From Crenothrix polyspora (lineage in GTDB: Bacteria; Pseudomonadota; Gammaproteobacteria; Methylococcales; Methylomonadaceae): 55,912 nt of DNA. Location of the stretch: positions 1 through 55,912 of the forward strand of contig CAMDWT010000006.1 of assembly GCA_945877505.1 (NCBI GenBank), given 5' to 3'. Shown piece by piece: positions 25,885 to 35,146 of this stretch. A model generated the notes under the pieces. It worked only from the letters and a program-made list of their open reading frames with translations, made no database searches and was not told where the DNA came from. How positions within the stretch are numbered: the first letter of the stretch is position 1; each line of letters starts with the position of its first letter. The translations under genes were made by a program, and so were the position numbers.

Positions 25885-26976
25885 ATGTTACAACTCGAAA
25901 AGACCACGGTAGAAAATAGTTTAAGGACTTTGATTGATCCCAATCATGGTGTTGATCTAGTGACAGCAAAGTCAGTTAAAGCGATCTTGATAGATGGCTC
26001 GCATCTTAGTGTAAAGTTGGAGTTAGGTTACCCTGCAAAAAGTACTATTGATCAATTGAAAATGTCAGTTGAGCAACTTTTAAAAACACTAGAGGGCGTT
26101 GAAACGGTGACGGTTGATATTACCGTCAAGATTTTGTCACATGCGGTGCAACAAGCTTTACAACCTAAGCCGAATATAAAGAATATTATTGCAATTGCTT
26201 CTGGAAAAGGAGGGGTAGGTAAGTCGACTACAGCCGTTAATATAGCGTTGGCTTTGGCGGCAGAAGGTGCAAATGTTGGCATACTCGATGCTGATATCTA
26301 TGGGCCGAGTATTCCCATGATGTTGGGATTGTCGGGTTACCCCGAAAGTGTCGATAACAAAACAATGACCCCCAAGATGGCTTATGGCCTGCAAACCATG
26401 TCAATTGGTTATCTGATAAATTCGGATCAACCTATGATCTGGCGAGGACCGATGGCAACCAATACCTTGCAGCAATTATTAAGGGATACGAATTGGGTTG
26501 ATGTGGATTATTTGATTATTGATTTACCACCAGGTACAGGTGATATTCAGTTAACACTTGCCCAACAAATTCCTGTTAGCGGCGCTGTTATCGTGACAAC
26601 TCCACAAGATATTGCCCTGCTAGATGCTCAGCGTGGGTTGGGGATGTTTGAAAAAGTAAACGTGCCTGTATTAGGTATTGTTGAAAACATGAGCATGCAC
26701 ATTTGCAGTGAGTGTGGTCATGCCGAAGCTATTTTTGGTGAGGGTGGTGGCATTGCCATGTCTGAAAAGAACAAGGTGGATTTATTGGGATCGTTGCCAT
26801 TAGATATGTCGATTCGTAAATATGCTGATTCTGGGGCGCCCACAGTAATTTCAGAGCCCAATGGCCGAGCAGCTCTGATATATAAAGAAATAGCACGAAA
26901 AACAGCAGCAAAATTAGCCTTAAAAACAAAAGATTTCAGCACTCGATTCCCAAATATTGTCGTGCAAAACACGTAA
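25885..26976 (+). CDS. apbC: iron-sulfur cluster carrier ATPase ApbC/Mrp
   Basis: A 363-aa MinD/Mrp-family ATPase. An N-terminal MIP18-like domain (residues 1-90) precedes the deviant Walker A GKGGVGKS (107-114), the switch DADIYGPSIP and DLPPGTGD. The cluster-binding CxxC is in ICSECGHAE. It assembles and transfers Fe-S clusters to apo-enzymes. ATG 25885 follows GGATAG. Confidence 0.95.
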   Translation: MLQLEKTTVENSLRTLIDPNHGVDLVTAKSVKAILIDGSHLSVKLELGYPAKSTIDQLKMSVEQLLKTLEGVETVTVDITVKILSHAVQQALQPKPNIKNIIAIASGKGGVGKSTTAVNIALALAAEGANVGILDADIYGPSIPMMLGLSGYPESVDNKTMTPKMAYGLQTMSIGYLINSDQPMIWRGPMATNTLQQLLRDTNWVDVDYLIIDLPPGTGDIQLTLAQQIPVSGAVIVTTPQDIALLDAQRGLGMFEKVNVPVLGIVENMSMHICSECGHAEAIFGEGGGIAMSEKNKVDLLGSLPLDMSIRKYADSGAPTVISEPNGRAALIYKEIARKTAAKLALKTKDFSTRFPNIVVQNT

Positions 26977-27099
26977 GATTTAAGCTGATGGTTACTGGGT
27001 GAAGTGCTTTATTATTTTTTCCATGAAGCCCTAAACCTTGAACCTTGACCTTCTCTGTGTGAGAATTAAACTATTTTATAAATTAGGTATTTACATTTC

Positions 27100-27666
27100 A
27101 TGAGTATAAAGTCGGATAAATGGATACGCCGGATGGCGGAAGAAAAAGACATGATAGCGCCGTTTGAAAGCGGTCAAGTCAGAGATTCTGAGTTTGGTAA
27201 AGTTATTTCTTATGGGACGTCTAGTTACGGATATGATGTTAGATGTTCTGACGAATTTAAGATATTTACAAATATAAACTCAGCTATCGTTGATCCAAAA
27301 AACTTTGATCCAAATAGTTTTGTAGATGTTAAGTCGGATGTTTGTATTATCCCGCCTAATTCTTTTGCCTTAGCTCGCACCGTAGAGTTTTTTAAAATTC
27401 CCCGAGATGTTCTGACTATTTGTTTAGGTAAATCAACTTATGCACGATGTGGCATTATAGTTAATGTGACGCCCTTAGAGCCCGAGTGGGAAGGTCATGT
27501 AACCTTAGAATTTTCAAATACGACAACACTACCCGCAAAAATATATGCCAATGAAGGCGTGGCGCAAATGCTATTTTTTGGTAGTGATGAGGTTTGTGAG
27601 ACTTCTTATAAAGATAGAGCGGGTAAGTACCAAGGACAAACGGGCGTAACATTGCCTAAAGCTTAA
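27100..27666 (+). CDS. dcd: dCTP deaminase
   Basis: A 188-aa trimeric dUTPase-fold enzyme. The N-terminus [19 protein letters not shown], the block [11 protein letters not shown] and the active region [30 protein letters not shown] (read from positions ~27420-27510) are typical. It deaminates dCTP to dUTP in thymidylate supply. Its stop lies one base from the stop of the convergent ycgL. Confidence 0.96.
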   Translation: MSIKSDKWIRRMAEEKDMIAPFESGQVRDSEFGKVISYGTSSYGYDVRCSDEFKIFTNINSAIVDPKNFDPNSFVDVKSDVCIIPPNSFALARTVEFFKIPRDVLTICLGKSTYARCGIIVNVTPLEPEWEGHVTLEFSNTTTLPAKIYANEGVAQMLFFGSDEVCETSYKDRAGKYQGQTGVTLPKA

Positions 27667-27667
27667 C

Positions 27668-27910
27668 TTAGGCGGTTTCTTTTTGAGGCGGTAGTTGGAC
27701 AAAAAAACCTTGAACTTTAAGGTGATCCATAACCTTTTGAGCATCTTCTCTGGCTAGTTTTCGTTCTGTTGTTAATGTTAACGCCATAACGAAATCTAGT
27801 TTTCCAAAGGTGTTTAGTAATGATTCTGGTACGTTAGAAAAATCATCTTTGCTAGTTATATATAAATATAAGTATTCTTTTTTTAGACTTTTATAGATAA
27901 AACACTGCAT
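27668..27910 (-). CDS. ycgL: YcgL domain protein
   Basis: An 80-aa protein matching the YcgL family: MQCFIYKSLKKEYLYLYI at the start, KDDFSNVPESLLNTFG, and the family ending VQGFFVQLPPQKE. Function is unknown; the family is nearly confined to gammaproteobacteria, which supports the taxonomic guess. It is convergent with dcd with a single base between the two stop codons. Confidence 0.9.
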   Translation of the reverse strand: MQCFIYKSLKKEYLYLYITSKDDFSNVPESLLNTFGKLDFVMALTLTTERKLAREDAQKVMDHLKVQGFFVQLPPQKETA

Positions 27911-27996
27911 GAAATTGAATAATGATAATGAATCGAATGGTTCATTTTACCCTTTTTAATGAAATACTTCGTTCTTAATTCGACGCTTACTAAATA

Positions 27997-28587
27997 ATGA
28001 ATCAGTCAACGTTGCTTGGTTTTTTTAAATCAGCCTGTTTATTTGAGGCCTCTCTGATTTTATTGGCACTCATTTTAGGCTGGCTGGTTGATATAAATCC
28101 CATTGCAACCCTATCTTTTTCGTTCATACCCCTATTTTATGGTGTTATCGGGACCATTCCACTCATGGTGATGTTCTTTGTGATGGACAGAATCCAGAGG
28201 AATTCGGTAACAGATATCAGGAATTTATTATTAAATACCTTAGGTCCCGGGCTACGTGATTGTCATTGGACTGATTTATTAATACTGGCCTTAATTGCAG
28301 GTGTGTCAGAAGAGCTTTTATTTCGTGGTGTAATACAACCTTGGATGGATGATTTATGGGGGACAACTATAGCTTTGATCGCTAGCAATGTTATCTTTGG
28401 ATTAGTGCATGCCGTTACGCCGCTGTATGCAGTATTGGCCATGGTGGTTGGGGTTTATTTAAGCTTATCTGTTAATTTTGGTGGTGAAACTAATCTGCTA
28501 ATTCCTATTCTTATCCATTCTTTATATGATTTTTTTGCCTTTGTGCTTTTGATACGTAATTTTCGAAGTCGTTTAATCGTGAGTTAA
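27997..28587 (+). CDS. CPBP family intramembrane metalloprotease
   Basis: A 196-aa membrane protein with about five hydrophobic segments. The glutamate motif EELLFRG is near residue 107, followed by FGLVHAVTPLYAV and ILIHSLYDFFAF, which supply the metal-binding histidines of the CAAX/CPBP (Abi) family. Members process prenylated proteins in eukaryotes; in bacteria some mature peptides or give bacteriocin self-immunity. No peptide precursor gene is obvious next to it, although a 54-codon hydrophobic gene lies ~180 bases downstream. Confidence 0.88.
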   Translation: MNQSTLLGFFKSACLFEASLILLALILGWLVDINPIATLSFSFIPLFYGVIGTIPLMVMFFVMDRIQRNSVTDIRNLLLNTLGPGLRDCHWTDLLILALIAGVSEELLFRGVIQPWMDDLWGTTIALIASNVIFGLVHAVTPLYAVLAMVVGVYLSLSVNFGGETNLLIPILIHSLYDFFAFVLLIRNFRSRLIVS

Positions 28588-28692
28588 CTAATAAAATGAT
28601 GCCTAGTTTGGTCAGGGTGTTTTTTCTATAAATGAATGGTTGATGAATATATTGTATAAAATTAAGAAACAATAAATATAATAATAGCTCTA

Positions 28693-28721
28693 TTGTAAAC
28701 AATAAAGGTCTTCTGTATAGT
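28693..28721 (+). promoter_or_regulatory. promoter of the 54-aa membrane protein gene
   Basis: TTGTAA (28693-28698) and TATAGT (28716-28721) are separated by 17 bases, giving four and five matches to the sigma-70 consensus. Transcription would start about 37 bases before the ATG at 28765. Confidence 0.5.
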
Positions 28722-28764
28722 TCTGTTGTAGCAAAAACTATTAATAATATAAGAGGATTTAATC

Positions 28765-28929
28765 ATGAACGATTTACAAAAAGATATTTTAACGAGCGCT
28801 GTTTTTATAACTGGAATTATTGGTTTTATTTCAGGTGAATTTATAATCTCATCGACCTTGTTTGCTTCTGCCGCAATTGCTAGTAACGTCAACTTTAACC
28901 GAAAAAATTCTAAAGTGGCTCAATTCTGA
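28765..28929 (+). CDS. 54-aa hydrophobic small protein
   Basis: A short gene from ATG 28765 to TGA 28929, preceded by AAGAGG at good spacing. The product begins MNDLQKDILTSAVFITG and ends RKNSKVAQF. Residues ~9-42 are hydrophobic with a glycine/glutamate break (GFISGEFI), suggesting two short membrane helices and a basic C-terminus. It has its own promoter-like sequence and a strong terminator 105 bases after its stop, so it looks like a genuine monocistronic unit. Function unknown; small stress-induced membrane proteins or holin-like peptides are conceivable. Confidence 0.6.
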   Translation: MNDLQKDILTSAVFITGIIGFISGEFIISSTLFASAAIASNVNFNRKNSKVAQF

Positions 28930-29034
28930 TGCCAATGAATTATTTTTTCTGTGTTAATTGTTTTTTTATATAGCCTATTATGGCTATCAAAGGGATAAAT
29001 AAATCCCCTTCATTTATTCATAGCAAATATTTTT

Positions 29035-29075
29035 CACAGAGAATGGCATAAGCTAATTCTCTGTGTTTTTATTTT
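29035..29075 (+). terminator. rho-independent terminator
   Basis: CACAGAGAAT (29035-29044) pairs perfectly with ATTCTCTGTG (29056-29065) and is followed by TTTTTATTTT. This is the best intrinsic terminator in the window and ends the small membrane protein transcript. Confidence 0.85.
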
Positions 29076-29268
29076 GGATTAACACCCGAAAAACGATAAA
29101 AGTTTACCGCAATATTCCCATCTTACCTATTTTCACTAATATCCAATATTCATACTGGGTTATTTTTTTCTTAAATAATAGTCAACGTTTAAAGGCTGTT
29201 ATTACCCGATTTCCCTTCATTTAAGTCACGCAATTTATTGTTAAAAATAGTCGTTAGTGTTTCTCTAA

Positions 29269-29277
29269 TGCTATATT
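29269..29277 (+). promoter_or_regulatory. extended -10 candidate for ggt
   Basis: TGCTATATT matches the extended -10 form (TGnTATAAT with one change), 36 bases before ATG 29313. No good -35 is needed for this class and none is seen. Confidence 0.35.
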
Positions 29278-29312
29278 AACAATTAGTATCTTTTTCAGAT
29301 CACTCAAAAAGT

Positions 29313-31010
29313 ATGATCCATTTAATCAGGTTAATTATGTTAAGAGCAGCCCAAATTGTCGTTATTTTATTGACCACTTCTTTTAGTCTTCAGGTTCTCT
29401 CTGAAGAACATAAAGTTGCGATTGCAAGTGCACACCCATTAGCAACGGCAGCTGGATTTGAGATTTTAGCTAAGGGAGGTAATGTTTTTGATGCCGCTGT
29501 TGCTGTGAGTGCTGCTTTAGCCGTTGTTGAACCCTTTAGTTCAGGATTAGGGGGTGGGGCTTATTGGTTATTACACCGGGAAAAAGATGCTTTTGAAGTG
29601 CTCATTGATGGGCGTGAAAAAGCACCAATGGCCGCTCATAAAAATATGTATTTGGATAAAGAAGGGAAAGTGATTGATAAATTATCGCTTGATGGCCCTT
29701 TGTCTGCGGCTATACCTGGAATGCCTGCGGGTTTAGTACATTTATCTAAACAGTATGGAAAATTACCGCTATCTGAAAGCTTACTCCCTGCTATTAGATA
29801 TGCTCAGACTGGTTTTGCAGTCGGTGAGCGCTATCTAAAGCTGTTAAAATTTAGAGAAGCTGTCATTCATCATTATCCCGAAACAGCGGCTATATTTTTA
29901 GATAAGGGTAAGCTGCCTGAGCGGTTTAGCCTGCTTAGGCAACCCGATTTGGCAAAAACATTAAGCAATCTCGCTAATTCGGGTAGAGAGGGTTTTTATA
30001 GTGGATCTACAGCGGATAAGTTGGTTGAAAGTGTTAACAAAGCAGGCGGTATATGGACAAAAAATGATCTTGAATCTTATCAGATTATTGAACGTAAACC
30101 GGTAACCGGGGTTTATAAGGGCCTCAAAATTACGAGCACAGGTTCATCCTCCTCGGGGGGCGTTGTATTGATTGAGGCTTTAAATATTTTAGCGGGTTAT
30201 GATTTATCTAAAATGGATGAACTTACCCGTAAACATTTAATTACTGAAGCCATGCGTCGGGCATATCACGATCGTAGTTTGTATTTGGGTGATGAGGATT
30301 TTATTAATATCCCGCTTAAGCGCTTATTGAGTGAAGACTACGCGGCGGGTTTACGCAGTTCTATTAGGCTGGATAAGGCTCTGCCTAGTGAATTAATGTC
30401 GGGTCAAATAGAGCTTCAAACGGAAGGTCTTAATACAACCCATTTTTCGATCATTGATGACGAAGGTAATCGAGTGGCATCAACGCTTAGTATCAACTTT
30501 CCTTTTGGTTCAGGTTTTGTAGCGGAGGGCACTGGTGTGATATTAAATAACGAAATGGATGATTTTGATAGTTATCCGGGCGCAACCAATGGATATGGTT
30601 TAATCGGAGGTATTGCTAATTGTATTGAGCCGGGTAAACGAATGTTATCGAGTATGACACCCACTTTTCTTGAGAGTGATACCGATATCGCTGTACTTGG
30701 CACTCCAGGAGGTAGCCGCATCAGTTCTATGGTACTGTTAGCGGCGTTGGATTTTGAAAAAGGTAATGGTCCTGAGTCTTGGGTTAAGGTGCCACGTTAT
30801 CATCATCAGTTTATGCCTGATGTCATTGAGTATGAGGAAGGGGCGTTATCAGAACCTGAATTAACAAGCCTGAAATCAATGGGGCATCAATCCAAAAAAG
30901 TGCGTTATCCTTATGGTGATATGCAAGCGGTACTTTTAAACAAAAAAACAAAATCATTACTTGCTGCAAGTGATCAGCGAGGAGAAGGTAGAGCGGTTGT
31001 TGGAAAATAA
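29313..31010 (+). CDS. ggt: gamma-glutamyltransferase
   Basis: A 565-aa Ntn-hydrolase with an N-terminal signal sequence (AQIVVILLTTSFSLQVLS). The early block GLGGGAYWLLHRE precedes the autoprocessing site, where the nucleophile is the second threonine of NTTHFSI. Downstream come GTGVILNNEMDDF and LGTPGGSRI of the small subunit. The periplasmic enzyme cleaves glutathione and transfers glutamyl groups. ATG 29337, with AGG upstream, is an alternative start that leaves the signal peptide intact. The 3' end overlaps the phosphopantetheinyl transferase gene. Confidence 0.94.
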   Translation: MIHLIRLIMLRAAQIVVILLTTSFSLQVLSEEHKVAIASAHPLATAAGFEILAKGGNVFDAAVAVSAALAVVEPFSSGLGGGAYWLLHREKDAFEVLIDGREKAPMAAHKNMYLDKEGKVIDKLSLDGPLSAAIPGMPAGLVHLSKQYGKLPLSESLLPAIRYAQTGFAVGERYLKLLKFREAVIHHYPETAAIFLDKGKLPERFSLLRQPDLAKTLSNLANSGREGFYSGSTADKLVESVNKAGGIWTKNDLESYQIIERKPVTGVYKGLKITSTGSSSSGGVVLIEALNILAGYDLSKMDELTRKHLITEAMRRAYHDRSLYLGDEDFINIPLKRLLSEDYAAGLRSSIRLDKALPSELMSGQIELQTEGLNTTHFSIIDDEGNRVASTLSINFPFGSGFVAEGTGVILNNEMDDFDSYPGATNGYGLIGGIANCIEPGKRMLSSMTPTFLESDTDIAVLGTPGGSRISSMVLLAALDFEKGNGPESWVKVPRYHHQFMPDVIEYEEGALSEPELTSLKSMGHQSKKVRYPYGDMQAVLLNKKTKSLLAASDQRGEGRAVVGK

Positions 31011-31680
31011 TGAACTTGTAGTATGGTATGGCCAAATCACAGCAGATGAGAGTTTCTATGACGCGTATTGGGCTGTGCTTGATAAGGTTGAAAAAGCGCA
31101 AGCGGCAAGAATACAAAACCCACTTTTACACAAGCGTTATGTGGAAGTCCATGGACGAATAAGGCAGTTAGTCGCCCAAAAGCTTGAACACTCGCCGAGT
31201 GAGTTAATTATAAAAAAAGCTGAGCACGGCAAGCCTTATCTCGCTGATTATCCTCAATTAGCCTTTAATTTATCTCATTCAGCTGATAAATTTATACTAG
31301 CGATAGCCTTAAATTGCCAGTTGGGTATTGATATTGAAAGCTGTAAAAAAAGAGTAAATCTGGAGGGATTAGTTAATAAATGTTTCGCTAGCGAAGAGAT
31401 AACTTATTGGCGTCAATTGCCGGACACTGAAAAAACCCAAGCATTTTATCGCTTCTGGACACGGAAGGAAGCCTTTGTTAAAGCTACAGGTAAGGGCATT
31501 GTGTTAGGTTTAAATACGTGCGTGATCAATCCAAAAAAGCCACAAGAGTTTTTAAGAGTACCTGCTCAGTGCGGAATAGCATCAGATTGGTTTGTTCAAG
31601 ATATTGAGTTAGAGCGCGAAGTTTGTAGTGCCTTGGTAACGAATAAGAAATTCAGCAAGATTAAATTAATAAATGTTTAG
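30970..31680 (+). CDS. 4'-phosphopantetheinyl transferase (Sfp type)
   Basis: About 236 aa from GTG 30970. No ATG exists in frame before the conserved domain, so the start must be GTG 30970 or TTG 30997/31000; the latter have GGAGAAGG upstream. The Sfp/AcpT motifs are present: LAFNLSHSADKFILA, GIDIES (magnesium site) and FWTRKEAFVKATGKG. It transfers phosphopantetheine from CoA to carrier proteins of polyketide, peptide or fatty-acid synthases. No synthase is in the window. It overlaps the ggt 3' end by up to 41 bases, so the two are coupled. Confidence 0.88.
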   Translation: MISEEKVERLLENNELVVWYGQITADESFYDAYWAVLDKVEKAQAARIQNPLLHKRYVEVHGRIRQLVAQKLEHSPSELIIKKAEHGKPYLADYPQLAFNLSHSADKFILAIALNCQLGIDIESCKKRVNLEGLVNKCFASEEITYWRQLPDTEKTQAFYRFWTRKEAFVKATGKGIVLGLNTCVINPKKPQEFLRVPAQCGIASDWFVQDIELEREVCSALVTNKKFSKIKLINV

Positions 31681-31757
31681 TAAACCCTATAAAAGGTAAC
31701 CGCTTAATGTAAGCAGACAGGATGATTGTTTAGAACCACCTGTCTGACGATTTACTT

Positions 31758-31994
31758 TTATTCGCTTTTTTTGACGCGTATTTTGCTACCCGCCATATCT
31801 TTTCCATTAAGACTGATTATTGCTGCTTTAGCTTCGCCTTGTTTTGGCATTTCAACAAAACCGAAGCCCTTTGAAGCACCCGTATCTTTGTCTATGACTA
31901 AGTCGCAGGATTGCACTGCGCCATGAGTCTCAAATAAAGCTTTTAGCTCTGCCTCTGTGATAGTTCGTGCTAGATTGCGTATGAGTAACTTCAT
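31758..31994 (-). CDS. RRM-domain RNA-binding protein
   Basis: A 78-aa single RNA-recognition-motif protein of the type found in cyanobacteria and many proteobacteria. RNP2 is LLIRNL at residues 3-8 and RNP1 is KGFGFVEM at about 43-50. The C-terminus is short and basic (SKIRVKKSE). Such proteins are often cold-induced and bind RNA; targets are unknown. It stands alone between the transferase and nrdJb. Confidence 0.92.
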   Translation of the reverse strand: MKLLIRNLARTITEAELKALFETHGAVQSCDLVIDKDTGASKGFGFVEMPKQGEAKAAIISLNGKDMAGSKIRVKKSE

Positions 31995-32121
31995 TGCTGT
32001 ACCGAATTATTGTAAGTTGTAGAAATTATACAGCGTCTCAGCATTCCAATGTGGATATCCTCAAGGCAATCAATTATTATTTTTTGAATAGGGCGTTGTG
32101 TTAAAAATAGTCGTGATGGCC

Positions 32122-32820
32122 TTAACCACACTTGCTATCACCACAATTTAAGCATGTCATACAGCCATCCATTAAAACTAAGGCCTTAGTTTGACATTTT
32201 CCACAAAGCAAAGCTTTGGCAGGAAAGTCACCCGATTCATCGAGAGTTGACGTGTCACTGTGTATGGCTTCAAATTCTTTTCGTTTAGCGTTTAAGAATT
32301 GTTTTTGGTGATTGTCCATGTCTGGACTTTGTAACATGCCGATTTTTTTAAGGTGCTGTTCAATAGTACAGCCAATTTCAGCCACTAAAGAAGGCATAAA
32401 CACACCGCCTTTTTTAAAGTAACCGCCCTTGGGATCAAAGACAGACTTAAGTTCTTCCACTAAAAAGCAGGCATCGCCGCCTTTTCTAAAGACTGCAGAA
32501 ATAACGCGTGTAAGCGCTAAGACCCATTGAAAATGTTCCATATTTTTGGAGTTAATAAAAACTTCGTATGGGCGGCGTTCTTCGTGTTCAGTATCCATAT
32601 TCAGTACCATATCATTGATGGTGATATAGAGGGCATGCTCTGATTGTGGTGTCTTAATTTTATAGGTTGAGCCGAAGAGGATTTCTGGACGGGTCACATT
32701 TTCATGCATGCTTTCCAGATCTAATTTCTGAGACTCTATTTTCGCTTGTTCTGCGAGGGCTTTTTCTTCATTGTTGACGACTTTGTAGCTAATAATTTTT
32801 TTGTTAATTGCGTATGCCAT
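32122..32820 (-). CDS. nrdJb: NrdJb: separate C-terminal subunit of B12-dependent ribonucleotide reductase
   Basis: A 232-aa protein from ATG 32820 (MAYAINKKIISYKVV), with AGGAT upstream; an earlier ATG at 32862 is less likely. The middle carries the TSCPD-type region (RKGGDACFLVEELKSVFDPKGGYFK). The C-terminus holds cysteine pairs CGKC and CLNCGDSKCG, which supply the redox-active thiols and/or a zinc site that regenerate the active centre. In single-chain NrdJ these are the C-terminal domains; here they are a separate gene directly behind nrdJa, as in Pseudomonas. Confidence 0.88.
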   Translation of the reverse strand: MAYAINKKIISYKVVNNEEKALAEQAKIESQKLDLESMHENVTRPEILFGSTYKIKTPQSEHALYITINDMVLNMDTEHEERRPYEVFINSKNMEHFQWVLALTRVISAVFRKGGDACFLVEELKSVFDPKGGYFKKGGVFMPSLVAEIGCTIEQHLKKIGMLQSPDMDNHQKQFLNAKRKEFEAIHSDTSTLDESGDFPAKALLCGKCQTKALVLMDGCMTCLNCGDSKCG

Positions 32821-32881
32821 GATATTTATCCTGATAGATTTTGTGCGGTCGATTAACCGCAAAGGATTGTCACTAAGAAGC

Positions 32882-35032
32882 TTAGAACTTACCGTAATAG
32901 CCTTCTTTTAAGGCATCAAATAAATTGGCAGCACTGTGAGTCTCGCCATCATATTCCACGTCTTCATTGCCTTTTAGTTCAATCACCTCGCCATCTTCAA
33001 GGGTGAATTGATACGTTGTGTTTTCCAGATCTGATTCTTTAACTAAAACACCTTGGAAAACTTCAGGGTTAAAACGGAAGGTGGTGCAACCTTTCAAGCC
33101 TTTGTCGTAAGCGTATTCATAAATTGATTTAAAATCTTCGTAAGGAAAATCTGTCGGAACATTTGCTGTTTTTGAAATAGAAGAATCTATCCATTTTTGT
33201 GCAGCAGCTTGGATATCAACATGTTGTTTTGGTGTTACATCATCTGCAGCAATAAAGTAATCGGGCAATGCTTGTTCTGGATCGTCACTATAAGGCATGG
33301 CATTAGCGTTGATCATTTCCCTATAAGCTAGCAGTTCAAAAGAAAAGACATCTATTTTTTCTTTTGACTTTTTGCCCGCACGAATCACATTACGTGAATA
33401 ATGATGGGCAAAGCTGGGCTCTATTCCATTACTCGCATTATTGGCTAAAGATAATGAGATGGTGCCAGTAGGTGCAATAGAGCTGTGATGCGTAAAACGT
33501 GCACCCGTTTCAATAAGTTCGGCAATCAGCTCGGGTTCTTCTATAGCCAGTTGTTGCATATAGCGACTATATTTTGCGAGTAATAATTTGCCCGGTACTT
33601 CGTCGCCTATTTTATAACCATCGGCTATCATCTCTGGGCGTTTATGTAGCATTTCACCTGTAACCGTGAAGAGCTGCAACATAATGGGCGCGGGACCTTT
33701 TTCTTGCGCAAGTGATAAGGCGGCTTTCCAGCCTTCTACCGCTAATATCTTTGTGACTTCTTCTGTAAAGTCTACCGATGATGCGTCGCCGTATTTCATA
33801 CCCAGCATGGTAACGGTTGAGCCCAAGCCCAAATACCCCATCCCATGACGACGTTTATTGATGATTTCATCACGCTGTTGGGGTAAAGGAAGGCCATTAA
33901 TTTCAACGACGTTATCCAACATGCGGGTAAAGATATTGATGGTTTTACGGTAAGTTTCCCAGTCAAAATGGGCGTCGGCGGTAAAGGGTTTTTTAACAAA
34001 ACGGGTTAAGTTTATCGAGCCTAACAAACAGCTGCCATAAGGCGGTAAGGGTTGTTCTCCGCAAGGATTGGTTGCTCGGATTTTTTCGCAAAACCAGTTG
34101 TTATTCATTTCATTGACTTTATCGATAAGAATAAAGCCGGGTTCGGCATAATCATAAGTCGAGCTCATGATGATGTCCCATAATCTGCGTGCCGGGATTG
34201 TTTTGGTGACTTTACAAGCGATAAGCCCGTCAGTATTAACAACATAACCCTCTTTTCCGGCTAATTCTCGCCAGATGATTTGGCTGCTGTTTTTTAGATC
34301 CAGGTTATCAAGTTTGACTTCTTTTTCGGTCACTGGAAATGATAAAGGCCAAGGCTGGTCATTTTTGACCGCTTGCATAAATTCAGTGGTAATTAATAAC
34401 GATAAATTAAATTGACGTAAACGGCCATTCTCGCGTTTAGCACGAATAAAATCAATCACATCAGGATGGCCAATATCAAAAGTAGCCATTTGAGCGCCAC
34501 GCCTTCCACCGGCTGATGATACGGTAAAACACATCTTGTCATAAATATCCATAAATGACAGTGGGCCAGAAGTATAAGCACCTGCACCTGATACATAAGC
34601 ATCTTTGGGGCGTAGGGTTGAAAATTCATAACCAATTCCACAGCCCGCTTTTAGCGTCAAGCCGGCTTCATGTACTTTACCTAGTATGTCATCCATCGAA
34701 TCAGCAATAGTACCGGATACTGTGCAGTTAATAGTGGATGTGGCGGGTTTATGGGCGAGGGCGCCCGCATTTGAAATAATGCGTCCAGCAGGAATAACAC
34801 CTTGACGTAAAGCCCAAAGAAACTCTGCATAATATTGCTCTTGTTTTTTGTGGCCTTTTTCAACTTCAGATAGTGCTTTAGCAACTCGTTTATAGGTTTC
34901 ATCAATGGTGCCATCAAGTGCAACGCCATCTTTACTCTTTAAACGATATTTAGTATCCCAGATGTCCATTGAAGCATCTTGAAAAGGGATTTCCGTAACG
35001 GTATTGGCGATAACATGAAGTTGTGCTGGCAT
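32882..35032 (-). CDS. nrdJa: adenosylcobalamin-dependent ribonucleotide reductase, catalytic subunit
   Basis: A 716-aa class II reductase. The alpha/beta-barrel holds the first redox cysteine in STINCTVSGTI, the radical-site motif NPCGEQPLPPYGSC and MGYLGLGSTV. The C-terminal cysteine tail is absent and is supplied by nrdJb, ~60 bases downstream. It makes deoxyribonucleotides with adenosylcobalamin, with or without oxygen. The start ATG 35032 follows AGGGA. The 260-base leader contains a NrdR-like box, a matching promoter and an attenuator-like hairpin. No B12 synthesis gene is in the window. Confidence 0.95.
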   Translation of the reverse strand: MPAQLHVIANTVTEIPFQDASMDIWDTKYRLKSKDGVALDGTIDETYKRVAKALSEVEKGHKKQEQYYAEFLWALRQGVIPAGRIISNAGALAHKPATSTINCTVSGTIADSMDDILGKVHEAGLTLKAGCGIGYEFSTLRPKDAYVSGAGAYTSGPLSFMDIYDKMCFTVSSAGGRRGAQMATFDIGHPDVIDFIRAKRENGRLRQFNLSLLITTEFMQAVKNDQPWPLSFPVTEKEVKLDNLDLKNSSQIIWRELAGKEGYVVNTDGLIACKVTKTIPARRLWDIIMSSTYDYAEPGFILIDKVNEMNNNWFCEKIRATNPCGEQPLPPYGSCLLGSINLTRFVKKPFTADAHFDWETYRKTINIFTRMLDNVVEINGLPLPQQRDEIINKRRHGMGYLGLGSTVTMLGMKYGDASSVDFTEEVTKILAVEGWKAALSLAQEKGPAPIMLQLFTVTGEMLHKRPEMIADGYKIGDEVPGKLLLAKYSRYMQQLAIEEPELIAELIETGARFTHHSSIAPTGTISLSLANNASNGIEPSFAHHYSRNVIRAGKKSKEKIDVFSFELLAYREMINANAMPYSDDPEQALPDYFIAADDVTPKQHVDIQAAAQKWIDSSISKTANVPTDFPYEDFKSIYEYAYDKGLKGCTTFRFNPEVFQGVLVKESDLENTTYQFTLEDGEVIELKGNEDVEYDGETHSAANLFDALKEGYYGKF

Positions 35033-35067
35033 GAGAATGTCCCTACTTAAGTTAGAGTTATCAAGTT

Positions 35068-35112
35068 AAAAAAGCCTAAATCAGCAAAGGGGGATTTGTA
35101 TGATTTAGGCTT
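35068..35112 (-). terminator. attenuator-like hairpin in the nrdJa leader
   Basis: AAGCCTAAATCA (35072-35083) and TGATTTAGGCTT (35101-35112) are perfect 12-base complements around a 17-base loop. On the minus strand the stem runs into TTTTTT (35073-35068). It lies 36-80 bases before the nrdJa ATG and downstream of its predicted promoter. It may alternatively end the upstream ABC transporter transcript. Confidence 0.65.
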
Positions 35113-35146
35113 CAATATCTATATGTGGTTGATTTAAAGTTTATGG

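Larger units (their letters stand above)
28930..29312. other. 383-base intergenic region before ggt
   Basis: No gene is seen. It contains an imperfect hairpin (AAGGGAT/ATCCCCTT, around 28989-29010), the terminator at 29035-29075 and a possible extended -10 for ggt at 29269-29277. The remainder is AT-rich without evident structure. Confidence 0.6.
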
